A stretch of DNA of 22,310 nucleotides from CAWDLX01 sp046728155. Its GTDB lineage: Bacteria > Actinomycetota > Actinomycetes > Mycobacteriales > Micromonosporaceae. The stretch is taken from assembly GCA_046728155.1 (NCBI GenBank), contig JBKPDY010000170.1, positions 1-22,310 of the forward strand. The letters run 5' to 3'. The position numbers and the translations under genes were made by a program. Below the pieces are notes generated by a model, which ran no database searches, was not told where the DNA came from, and worked only from the letters and a program-made list of their open reading frames with translations. Positions 7,207-14,990 of this stretch are shown one piece after another (position 1 is the first letter of the stretch; every line of letters begins with the position of its first letter).

Positions 7207-7682
7207 TACGTGGTTTCTTTACCGTGCTCGGTGTCAAGATCTTGCTCCGCGGTGCGGCGCCAGACGACTCGGTTGTCGCGGAGGATGCGGAAGGTGATGG
7301 AGCAGCGGCGGCTCCACCGCCTGGAGGATCCGGTGGCGGCGCTGGAGACTCGGCCGCGCGCGCCGCGTCGATCGCGTCCAGCCGCCGATGGAGTGTGCCC
7401 TTCACCGCGGACCGACGGAACCCAAGACAAGTCCCATCGTCCCACGTAGAGGGGCATTCCTATGTCTACGGGCACGCCCGTACCGGCGTCACTACTCAAA
7501 GACCCGGGCTAGCAAGAGACGCCGGCTCTTGCTGAACGCGCGGCCCAGGCCGGAGCCGGGTTAGTCACGTACGCCGCGCGAGGGATACGTCACGCGTGGA
7601 GTCATCCGTGGCGTCCGATCCTCGTGGCGTCAGAACACCAACGGCAGATGTTTTTTGTGGTCAGGGTCCGCGCCTAGGTGTC
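7207..7682. other. Gap between integrase remnant and debranching-enzyme gene, no convincing gene
   Basis: About 475 bases. A minus-strand frame runs 7499-7206 and ends in a TAA overlapping the integrase ATG (TAATG), so it may be an eroded integrase N-terminus or excisionase, but I see no family motif in it. The rest is low-complexity GC-rich sequence with short overlapping ORFs. One clean hairpin lies at 7511-7533. No copy of the tRNA 3' end (an attR) was found by eye. Confidence 0.4.
7511..7533. terminator. Perfect 8-bp hairpin, possible terminator downstream of the minus-strand operon
   Basis: AGCAAGAG (7511-7518) pairs perfectly with CTCTTGCT (7526-7533) around a seven-base loop ACGCCGG. 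It lies about 150 bases past the stop of the minus-strand debranching-enzyme gene. There is no T-run. It could be a terminator or an element-borne structure, and position alone does not decide. Confidence 0.35.
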
Positions 7683-9770
7683 CTATTGGTTTCCGTCACT
7701 GAGCTGGGGGCGCAGCCGCATCTTTGGCTCTTTCCTGACCCCTCCGCGTCCGAAGACGTCGATGGTCCCCCAACGACCAGGGACGTTGAGCAGCGCGAGG
7801 AGCCCGATGGGTGTAGGCAGTGCCGGTTCCACGACGAGGTGTTCGCCCAGTGGCTCTAAGCCGAGCATTGTGCGCAGCAGGAGCAGGGGCGTACCGGTCG
7901 ACCACGCCTGAGGGCTACAAGCAGTCGGGTACTCGACCGGGTACACCGTGAAAGCGCGTTCGTAACCGGCAAATGCTTCGGGGAGCCTCCCGGAGAAATA
8001 GTCGGCTGCGTCGAGGATTCCGGCAGCGACGCGTGCCGCCTCTGCCTTGAAGCCGTATCGCCGCAGCCCCCACGCGATGAAGGCATTGTCGAACGGCCAT
8101 ACGGCGCCGGTGTGGTACCCGACCGGGTTGAACCGGGCTTCACCGTCGGCCAACGTTCGTACGCCCCAGCCTGAGAAGAGCTGGGGACCCATCAACTGCC
8201 GCACCACGGCCTCGGCCTTCGACTTGTCGACGATGCCACTCCACAATAGGTGACCGATGTTCGACGACAGTGCATCGACTTGGCTACCGTCACCGTCCAA
8301 GGCCAGCGCGTAGTACTGCCCGTCCTCGATCCAGAAGTCTGAGTTGAAGCGACGCTTGAGGTCCGCGGCCTGCCTTTCCAGTTGGTCAGCGTACTCAGCG
8401 TCCTTCCAAACGGTCCGGGCCAACCGGGCACCGCGGATCTTCGCGTCGTAGGCATAGCCTTGAAGCTCGCAAGTGGCCCGTGGAAACCCCGGCAAGCGGC
8501 CATCGTGGTAGGAGATCGAGTCCCAGGAGTCCTTCCAGCACTGGTTCTCCAGGCCGGTCTCCTCGTTGCGCCGTTGGTAGGAGATGTATCCGTTGCCCTG
8601 GAGGTCCGCGTACTCCTCGATCCAAGCCAGCGCGGCGCGCGCCTGGGGTTCTCGGTCCCGCACCAGTACGCTGTCGCCACTCCACCGTTCGTACTCATCG
8701 AGGAGCACAACGTAGAGCGGGGTCGCGTCGGCGTTGCCGTAGTAAGGAGAGTGGGGCTGCTCCTCGAACGCGGCTGTCTCCCCGGCACGGATCTCGTGCA
8801 CAATCCGGCCCGGATCCTCGTCGCGAAAATCGTCCACGCGGGTGCCTTGCCAGGCGCCTAACGCTCGAATGGTCGTAGCGGCCAGCTCGGGCGCGAACGG
8901 CAGGGCTTGCAGGCTCGTTAGGATGCTGTCTCGGCCGAAGATGGCCATAAACCACGGGAGGCCGGCGGCGGGCAAGCTCGCACCGCGGCCGATCGGCAGT
9001 GTGAAGCGTAGTGCGGCGAGATCGACGAGGCTGCGGCGGTACGTCGTATGAAGTGGTCCCCAGTCGGACACCAGCGAAGGCGCATCTTCCAGCCACTTCT
9101 CCAGGCTATGCGCCATGTTCGGCCGCGCTATCCGCGCTGCCCGCCCGTACTTGGGCTTGTCGTGCTCCTCAGCTCGGCCGGCAAGCGCGGTGACCACAGC
9201 CAAATCCGTCGTCCAGCTGGTGTGCGGGCCGATCTTCAGCGAGAAGGATAGCCCGTCCTCGTCCAGCTGGACCGGCGCGCTTGACGATATCGTGGTCTCA
9301 CGCCTGAATGTCTCCCGCTCGTAGCCCAGTATCAGTTTCTGTTTGTCGATGCGACGGTAGTACTTGCCCTTCTTCCCGACAGCGTCCTTGATCTCGAAGA
9401 TATCGGCGAAGTCGCTGCCCGCGTCGATACGAACGCGGAGGTCGACTGGTTTCTCGTCGTGGTTGAGAATCGTCAGCTCCTCATGGAAGCCGTTGCCAAC
9501 GGCTCGCTGCCGTAACACCGACAGCGTGGCGTTGACGTAGATGGTGCCGGTCCCGGGCACTAGGAAGAACCGCGTTTCGAAGTACTGTAGATCGTTCACA
9601 GAGAGCGGGCTGAGCCGCTGGCCGTCAACGGTGAGCACCCACGTCGACAGGAACCTCGTATCGAACGAGAACAGGCCGGTCGTGTCCGTGGGCGACGCCA
9701 TGATGTCGCCGCGCCTATCGCTGACGACAAAGGTGCTGCCGTCGAGAGCAGTCACAAGGTTCTCGCTCAT
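7683..9770 (-). CDS. Glycogen-debranching-type glycosidase (amylo-alpha-1,6-glucosidase family)
   Basis: This 695-aa cytosolic enzyme has no signal peptide. Residues about 5-200 form the beta-rich N-terminal domain of bacterial debranching-type enzymes (FSFDTRFLSTWVL, FHEELTILNHDEKPVDLRVRI). From about residue 240 onward is an (alpha/alpha)6-barrel catalytic region with the family landmarks PWFMAIFGRDSILTSLQALP, NADATPLYVVLLDEY, ENQCWKDSWDSI, and GYHTGAVWPFDNAFIAWGLRRYG near the end. These enzymes hydrolyse alpha-1,6 branches or related alpha-glucosides; the exact substrate is not readable. ATG 9770 overlaps the TGA of the SCP2-like gene upstream by four bases (ATGA), so the two are co-translated. 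GGAG lies in the end of the upstream gene. Facing away across the gap is a GH15 enzyme, which fits a glucan-degrading function. Confidence 0.9.
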   Translation of the reverse strand: MSENLVTALDGSTFVVSDRRGDIMASPTDTTGLFSFDTRFLSTWVLTVDGQRLSPLSVNDLQYFETRFFLVPGTGTIYVNATLSVLRQRAVGNGFHEELTILNHDEKPVDLRVRIDAGSDFADIFEIKDAVGKKGKYYRRIDKQKLILGYERETFRRETTISSSAPVQLDEDGLSFSLKIGPHTSWTTDLAVVTALAGRAEEHDKPKYGRAARIARPNMAHSLEKWLEDAPSLVSDWGPLHTTYRRSLVDLAALRFTLPIGRGASLPAAGLPWFMAIFGRDSILTSLQALPFAPELAATTIRALGAWQGTRVDDFRDEDPGRIVHEIRAGETAAFEEQPHSPYYGNADATPLYVVLLDEYERWSGDSVLVRDREPQARAALAWIEEYADLQGNGYISYQRRNEETGLENQCWKDSWDSISYHDGRLPGFPRATCELQGYAYDAKIRGARLARTVWKDAEYADQLERQAADLKRRFNSDFWIEDGQYYALALDGDGSQVDALSSNIGHLLWSGIVDKSKAEAVVRQLMGPQLFSGWGVRTLADGEARFNPVGYHTGAVWPFDNAFIAWGLRRYGFKAEAARVAAGILDAADYFSGRLPEAFAGYERAFTVYPVEYPTACSPQAWSTGTPLLLLRTMLGLEPLGEHLVVEPALPTPIGLLALLNVPGRWGTIDVFGRGGVRKEPKMRLRPQLSDGNQ

Positions 9771-10141
9771 GCCGGTTGTTTCTCCATGTCGGCTGAAGCC
9801 TGACGAGAGAGCGGGTTGCGCGGTGCGGGAAAAAGCCCTTGGAAGAGCACGATCAGCTCTGTGTCGCCCTCCGTCTGCACCAGTCCACGCAGCATCGACG
9901 CAAGGGGGCTCGCCTCACCCCGGGCAAGCCGATCGAAGATCTCCTTGTCGGTATGTAGCGCGGCGTCAGCCTTGACGTCCTTCCTCGAAACAGAGATGTT
10001 GCCCTTGTCGATCACGAGGAGCCAGTGCTCTGTCGCCTTGCCTCGGTCGAGGTCAATTCGGATGCTCGCCGTGACGTTTCCCAGCCGTCGCGCCCCAGGT
10101 TGCCCGAGTCTGTCGAAGAAATCGGACGTTGGATCCGCCAT
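9767..10141 (-). CDS. SCP2 sterol-binding-domain-like protein
   Basis: This 124-aa protein resembles the SCP2-like lipid-binding fold. A strand region TASIRIDLDRGKATEHWLLVIDKGNISVSR is followed by the family-typical DAALHTDKEIFDRLARGEASPLASMLRG and LIVLFQGLFP. The family holds lipids or acyl groups in a hydrophobic pocket. In actinobacteria such small stand-alone proteins occur next to many enzymes without a known role. ATG 10141 was chosen over ATG 10147, because the GGAGG at 10149-10153 is seven bases from the first and only about one base from the second. Its stop overlaps the debranching-enzyme start by four bases, so it is the first gene of a two-gene operon. A lipid-binding protein coupled to a glycosidase is unexpected. 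Confidence 0.82.
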   Translation of the reverse strand: MADPTSDFFDRLGQPGARRLGNVTASIRIDLDRGKATEHWLLVIDKGNISVSRKDVKADAALHTDKEIFDRLARGEASPLASMLRGLVQTEGDTELIVLFQGLFPAPRNPLSRQASADMEKQPA

Positions 10142-10249
10142 TGCCATCCCTCCTCACTGTGTGGTTGGGCCGACAGTCGTTGGTGCCACCTGAGCCCGCA
10201 AGGACCCACCCGTATCGCGGCTCGGATCGCGGGCTCCCTGCCAGAGCGC

Positions 10250-10280
10250 ACCATACTTCTCGCCGGCCACAATTGATCAA
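10250..10280 (-). promoter_or_regulatory. Candidate promoter of the SCP2-debranching operon
   Basis: On the minus strand TTGATC (10280-10275) and TATGGT (10255-10250) are separated by 19 bases, close to a housekeeping -35/-10 pair, about 110 bases upstream of the SCP2-like start. The -35 is embedded in the palindrome TTGATCAA. Just upstream, 10289-10304 has ATCGAA twice with a four-base gap, in an AT-rich patch. Confidence 0.35.
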
Positions 10281-11122
10281 ACGCCGTCATCGAAATTTAT
10301 CGAATATGCTTGCGGAACGATGTGGACCACCGGAGGCCAGGTTAGTCACGATCGGCGTGATGAGGAGGTATTTGCTGAACAAGCCGGGTGGCGGAGGGAG
10401 CCCGGCCAAACAACGCCGCCGCCGCGTGAACTCCAGTTAAAATGTCGGAACTGCGCCGTTGGGCGGTTTGGACCCAGGAACGACTGGAACCTCGTCTGCC
10501 CCCTAATTGGGATCTCTCGACCGCTAGTGTCTCGTGATTCCGTTTCCGTTTTTCAGATCGGGATGTGATGGCCCACCGTCCAGAAAGGACTGTTCCGTCA
10601 TGGCGAGCCGGTTCCCAATACAGCAGCTTCCCGGTCACCGCCCAGCTCGTCGATGCCGCTCGAGGCCCCGTCAACACCGTCGGGGAAGCAATTCGTGGAT
10701 CGATGGGCGAGTACAACGGCCGTGTTGATCAAGCCCGGCCGACCTTGAGCGGGTCACCGCAACATGGATCGACCGGGGGCACATGAGGGACGGGAGTTAC
10801 CTGATCGCGGAACCTAAGCTGAAGGAATCAGGTGATCGCCGACCATCGCCGGCGCCGGCACGATAACTTGGTGTTGACACCATTTCGAGGGTGCAGCGGT
10901 CCGGGAAATGGCCGCCGTGCCGATCGCCGGTGCGAAGGGTGCAGCCAGGTCGCTGGCTCAGGAAGGTCCCGACCGTCAACGGACAGCTCGTTGGTTTCCG
11001 CATGATCGGTAATCGCCGCCCGGGCCGGCCAGGGTCTGCGTGCGCCTCAGCGCGCTTGTCCTGGCAGCACGACGAACCTGGGCTGTTCGCGATCGGACCG
11101 AGACAAGAGGAGGGCCACCAGC
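10281..11122. other. Long divergent intergenic region without a recognisable gene
   Basis: About 840 bases separate the divergent glycosidase operons. Short open frames exist, such as a 31-codon ORF at 10442-10537 and an open frame to about 10786 containing VTAQLVDAARGPVNTVG, but none has a good ribosome site, length and family match together. Possible structure: ACCTGAT (10799-10805) and ATCAGGT (10827-10833) form a 7-bp inverted repeat, and GGTGT-TG-ACACC lies at 10871-10882. The region may hold regulatory sequence for both operons plus decayed coding DNA. Confidence 0.4.
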
Positions 11123-13012
11123 GTGAGCGATTATCCCCTCATTAGTGACCACGGCCTCATCGGAGACCTGCAGACGTCGGCGCTCGTCACGAAGGACGGG
11201 ACGATCGACTTCTTCTGCGCCCCGCGCTTTGACTCCCCGAGCATCTTCGCTTCGCTCCTCGACGCGCGGAAGGGAGGAAGCTTCCGGGTCGCACCGAGGC
11301 TCGACGACTGCACGACCACGCAGATGTACTTCCCGCAGTCGGCCTGCTTGATCACCCGGTTCATGACCGACGCCGGGGTAGGTGAGCTCGTCGACTTCAT
11401 GCCCATCGACAACCCCACGGTCGCCACCGACAACCACAAGATCGCCCGGGGTGTCCGGTGCTTACGGGGGCAGATGCCGTTCCGCCTGGAGTGCGAACCC
11501 CGCTTCGACTTCGCCCGCCAGGCGCACGAGCTGTCCCTCACCAGTGACGGCGCGCTTTTCCGGGCGAACGGGCAGGAGGTTGTGCTGCACGGTGCCGCCG
11601 GTGCGGAGCGCTCGGGAGACGGCGTCGTGCGCCTCGACTTCACACTGCAAGCCGGCGAAGTCAGGGGGTTCATGCTCGAGACGGCGGCGACGCGGGCGCC
11701 GCAGCCTATAGAGCCGGCCGAGGCGATCGAGCTGTTCGAACAGACGGTCCAGTACTGGCGGTCCTGGCTGAGCCGGTGCACCTACCAGGGCCGCTGGCGG
11801 GAGATGGTTCATCGCTCGGCTATGTCGCTCAAGCTGATGACCTACGCCCCGACCGGGGCACTGGTCGCAGCGACGACGACCGGCCTGCCCGAGCAGGTCG
11901 GCGGCGAGCGCAATTGGGACTACCGCTTCACCTGGATCCGGGACGCCTCCTTCTCGGTCTACGCGCTCCTGGGCTTGGGCTACGCCGAGGAGGCTAGGGC
12001 CTTCCTCGAATGGGTTTACCATCGCGTTTTGGAGCACGCCGGAACCTCGTCCGGCCCGCTCAAGACCATGTACCGCGTGGACGGGTCCTCGGATCTGGCC
12101 GAGGAGTCCCTGGACCATCTGGAGGGCTATCTGGGCTCCCGTCCCGTACGGATCGGCAACGGGGCGGCCGACCAGCTCCAGCTCGACATCTACGGCGAGG
12201 TCATCGACTCGATCGCCGTGAACGACGTCTACGACCCTATCGGCTACCCGGGCTGGCTCGGACTCATCAAGATCTTGGACTGGCTATGCGAGAACTGGGA
12301 TCAGCCGGACGAGGGAATCTGGGAGTCCCGCGGTGGGCGCAAGGACTACACGTACGGACGGGTGATGTCGTGGGTGGCGCTGGACCGGGCCGTTCGCATG
12401 GCGCGGGACAGGGGACGGCCGGGGGACGTGCAGCGCTGGATCGCCACCCGTGACGCCATCTGCCAGCAGGTCATGGACAAATGCTGGAACCCCTCGCGGC
12501 GTGCCTTCACCGCACACCCGGACACGGACGTCCTCGACGCCGCGAACCTGCTGATGCCGGTGGTCGGTTTCGTCGCTCCCAGGGACCCGATGTGGCTTTC
12601 GACGCTGTCCGCGATGGACGACGAGCTGGTCACCGACAGCCTGGTCTACCGCTACAACCCGATCGCGTCGCCGGACGGTCTGCGGGGATCGGAGGGCACC
12701 TTCTCGCTGTGCTCGTTCTTCTACGTCGACGCCCTGGCGCGCGCCGGCCGTCTGGACGAGGCCCAGTATGCCTTCGAGAAGATGCTGACGTACGCCAACC
12801 ACGTCGGTCTGTACTCGGAGGAGATCGACCCGAGGGGTCGCCAGATCGGCAACTTCCCCCAGGCGTTCACCCACCTGGCGCTGCTCCACGCCGCCATCGA
12901 CCTCGATGCCGCGCTCAACACCGGGGGTGCACCGGTGTTCCAGGGCCCGGGCGGGCTCGGCCTACCTACCGTTCTTAACCTGGCAGCGGGGCAGGCGTTC
13001 CACCTCCAGTAG
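11123..13012 (+). CDS. GH15-family glucoamylase/trehalase-like glycoside hydrolase
   Basis: This 629-aa enzyme has no signal peptide. It opens with the trehalase-like N-terminal beta domain: YPLISDHGLIGDLQTSALV, then GTIDFFCAPRFDSPSIFASLLD. From about residue 235 comes the (alpha/alpha)6 GH15 domain with GLPEQVGGERNWDYRFTWIRD (WDYR-WIRD is the family hallmark). The general acid is in GIWESRGG (E401), and the C-terminal catalytic glutamate is in LYSEEIDPRG (E566/E567), followed by GNFPQAFTHLALLHAA. Both catalytic positions are intact. Family members include mycobacterial trehalases of the Rv2402 type and glucoamylases, and sequence alone does not separate these. GTG 11123 has GAGGAGGG eight bases upstream. 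It is transcribed away from the debranching operon. Confidence 0.93.
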   Translation: MSDYPLISDHGLIGDLQTSALVTKDGTIDFFCAPRFDSPSIFASLLDARKGGSFRVAPRLDDCTTTQMYFPQSACLITRFMTDAGVGELVDFMPIDNPTVATDNHKIARGVRCLRGQMPFRLECEPRFDFARQAHELSLTSDGALFRANGQEVVLHGAAGAERSGDGVVRLDFTLQAGEVRGFMLETAATRAPQPIEPAEAIELFEQTVQYWRSWLSRCTYQGRWREMVHRSAMSLKLMTYAPTGALVAATTTGLPEQVGGERNWDYRFTWIRDASFSVYALLGLGYAEEARAFLEWVYHRVLEHAGTSSGPLKTMYRVDGSSDLAEESLDHLEGYLGSRPVRIGNGAADQLQLDIYGEVIDSIAVNDVYDPIGYPGWLGLIKILDWLCENWDQPDEGIWESRGGRKDYTYGRVMSWVALDRAVRMARDRGRPGDVQRWIATRDAICQQVMDKCWNPSRRAFTAHPDTDVLDAANLLMPVVGFVAPRDPMWLSTLSAMDDELVTDSLVYRYNPIASPDGLRGSEGTFSLCSFFYVDALARAGRLDEAQYAFEKMLTYANHVGLYSEEIDPRGRQIGNFPQAFTHLALLHAAIDLDAALNTGGAPVFQGPGGLGLPTVLNLAAGQAFHLQ

Positions 13013-13664
13013 AAGGATCGGCCAGCATACCGACCCTGATGTTTGACCCTCGGATGCGGCAAATAGTTCCAGCAGATTGCAATTGATGAGCGTAACTACT
13101 TTGGTATCGTGGTTTCTCGCTCGGCCATCTTCGGCGGCCAGGATGAGGTCGTCATTTCTAGTCAGTCAAGAGGCGCAGCGATCGTTTGCTCGGCGATCGA
13201 GAAGGCTGATAAACCAGTCCGTGAGAACGCCGTAGTATGTAGGGCAATCCGACAGGCCCTCCGCAAGTGAAGGACGGCGTCGACGATGTCGTGTCGCGAG
13301 GCCAATGCTGAATGGCCGGCTCGGCCGCCAGCGTCCTCATGCTGCGGGTGCGGGGCAATCGTGATCAAGCGCGGATAGGCGGTTGTCCCCACGAGGGCTC
13401 GGCCGGTCCGTCCGCCGTCGTGACCGTTCTGTTGGTGACGGTGGAGGCGATGCTGTCGTCGCGATAGCGGAGTTCTGCCGTGAACCGGGTAGTTGACCAC
13501 GCAGCGATAACGGTCTTCTGACCGCAGACCATGGGGGTTGTTCCAAATAAGGCCGCCGAGTCCATGGTGGGAACGCTAGCAATGACGTCGGTTGGCGGAT
13601 TCGCGCTCCGAGAGATGCGCGTGGCGTTAGCGTGGTGTGAGCGAATGAGGCCTGGAGGAAGATC
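13013..13664. other. Intergenic region, no supported gene
   Basis: About 650 bases with short frames on the minus strand (13565-13365, and the same frame resuming to 13158 after one in-frame TGA). Neither has a recognisable domain. TTGATG (13083-13088) and TATCGT (13105-13110), 16 bases apart, resemble a plus-strand promoter but face no gene for 550 bases. Local composition is less GC-biased than in the flanking genes, which fits decayed or regulatory DNA. Confidence 0.35.
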
Positions 13665-14087
13665 ATGGACTTCACGTCACAACTCGACGGACTCGAGCGG
13701 CAGGTCGTGAACACCAGGACCGGGGTGCTGGCCGCCGCCACTGAGAGCCGTGACCAGCTCAGGCAGCGCATCGACCAGGCGCAGGCTGACCGGAACAGGG
13801 AGGCCGCGGATGCACAACGGTCTGCGGAGGCTCCCGCCCCGAACAAGTGGAAGCAGATGAGGGCCGACGCCTCAAACAAGATGGACGAGGTCAAGGCCCG
13901 GATCGACAAGCGTAACCGACAGATCGACGCCAAGGCGGCCGCAACCGATGCGGACCTGGCAGAGGCCGATGCAACCGACGCCATTGACTACGCCGCGTGG
14001 ACAGTCGACAACGCGAGGCTGGCCATTCTGGACGCAATCGACGCCCGCGCCTACGCCAACATGCGCGCCGGCACGGCAGCTTCGTGA
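13665..14087 (+). CDS. Helical coiled-coil hypothetical protein
   Basis: This 140-aa protein starts at ATG 13665 with TGGAGGAAG just upstream, a strong ribosome site. It is almost entirely charged, alanine-rich helix with long heptad-like stretches (residues about 1-110), for example LDGLERQVVNTRTG, RDQLRQRIDQAQADRNREAAD and KMDEVKARIDKRNRQID. There are no cysteines, signal peptide or membrane helix. The last 35 residues, with DAIDYAAWTVDNARLAILDA, form a more hydrophobic amphipathic helix that could mediate oligomerisation. I do not recognise a named family. The gene precedes the HdeD-like membrane protein by about 110 bases in the same direction, so the two may be coexpressed. A stress or envelope scaffold role is only a guess from that context. 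Confidence 0.8.
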   Translation: MDFTSQLDGLERQVVNTRTGVLAAATESRDQLRQRIDQAQADRNREAADAQRSAEAPAPNKWKQMRADASNKMDEVKARIDKRNRQIDAKAAATDADLAEADATDAIDYAAWTVDNARLAILDAIDARAYANMRAGTAAS

Positions 14088-14197
14088 CGTCGGCGCCGAT
14101 CGCAGGACGCCATTGCAGCGCAGGATGTTAAGGGCGCACCGGCGCTGACTCGTGCAGTCGTCGGCGGCCCGCTGGTGGTCTATGCAAGGAGTGTGCT

Positions 14198-14782
14198 ATG
14201 GCCAGCGATATGACGTGGTCCCGGGCGATGCGGGCAGGCGTACGGGACCTGTCTGGGATCTGGTGGTGGTATCTGCTCCTCGGGATCGTGTGGACATTGT
14301 TCGGCATGTTCGTGCTGTCCTACCGGGTGGGCAGTGTGGCGGCGGTGGCCGCATTCGTTGGCGTGGCGTTCCTGTTCGGTGGCATCACTCTGCTCGCAGT
14401 GGCCGCTCGGGTCCCCGTCTGGCGGTGGCTGTCCATCGTGGTTGGGATCTTGGCGGTGGCCGCTGGGATCATGACCTTCGTGTGGCCAGACATCACGCTG
14501 TACGTCGTGTCGGTCTTCGTCGCCTGGTATCTGATCGTCTTTGGGATCATGCACGTGGTAGGCGCGCTGGCCGGCCCCAAGCTGGGGTGGTGGTGGACGC
14601 AGCTGCTACTGGGGTTCGCCGAGCTGGTCCTGGGTGTATGGGCGGTCCGTTCCTGGGAACGGTCGCTGCTTACGCTGGTAACCCTGGTCGGAGTGTGGGC
14701 CATCTTCCATGGGGTGGGCGAGATTTTCGCCGCGTTTTCCCTCAGAGAGGTCGGCAAGCAGGCGGAGCGGGCGTTGAGTTGA
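14198..14782 (+). CDS. HdeD-like (DUF308) six-helix membrane protein
   Basis: This 194-aa protein starts at ATG 14198 with AAGGAG seven bases upstream. It has six hydrophobic helices in three tandem hairpins, at about residues 22-42, 46-69, 74-95, 99-123, 131-150 and 156-178. Repeated aromatic openings (WWWYLLLGIVW, PVWRWLSIVVGI, LGWWWTQLLLG) are the DUF308/HdeD signature. E. coli HdeD is an inner-membrane protein of the acid-resistance regulon, but the molecular activity of the family is unknown. The gene lies between a coiled-coil protein and the diacylglycerol-kinase/PAP2 pair, all on one strand, which suggests an envelope-stress setting. Confidence 0.88.
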   Translation: MASDMTWSRAMRAGVRDLSGIWWWYLLLGIVWTLFGMFVLSYRVGSVAAVAAFVGVAFLFGGITLLAVAARVPVWRWLSIVVGILAVAAGIMTFVWPDITLYVVSVFVAWYLIVFGIMHVVGALAGPKLGWWWTQLLLGFAELVLGVWAVRSWERSLLTLVTLVGVWAIFHGVGEIFAAFSLREVGKQAERALS

Positions 14783-14882
14783 TAACCAGCCGGCCAGGCA
14801 TCGGCCGCGCGCCGATCGGTACCGGACCTAGTCGGCCTGCTACGGGGCCTGCGTGTCCCCAGAGGACGGTCGAGGGCGAGGT

Positions 14883-14990
14883 ATGGCGAAGCAGTCAGGC
14901 CGCTGGCAGCCCCGATTGGCTGAGCGCGTCATGCACGTCGGTTCTGCTGAGGACATAACGGGCATGCCGCCGATGGGCGTGTGCAGGTGA
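14883..14990 (+). CDS. Possible 35-aa small ORF coupled to the lipid kinase gene
   Basis: ATG 14883 opens a 35-codon frame (MAKQSGRWQPRLAERVMH, then VGSAEDITGMPPM and GVCR) with GAGGG six bases upstream. Its TGA (14988-14990) overlaps the GTG start of the downstream kinase (14987-14989) as GTGA, a classic translational-coupling arrangement. No domain is visible. It could be a real small protein, a leader whose translation opens the kinase start, or chance. The good ribosome site and the exact overlap are the only evidence. Confidence 0.3.
   Translation: MAKQSGRWQPRLAERVMHVGSAEDITGMPPMGVCR

Noticed and set aside
13083..13110. Promoter-like TTGATG/TATCGT pair on the plus strand.
   Set aside because: It is 550 bases from the next gene and has a 16-base spacer. 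It is kept only as a remark in the intergenic entry.
14090..14099. Perfect 10-base palindrome TCGGCGCCGA after the coiled-coil gene, considered as a terminator.
   Set aside because: It has no loop, so it cannot form a normal hairpin; short GC palindromes are common by chance here.
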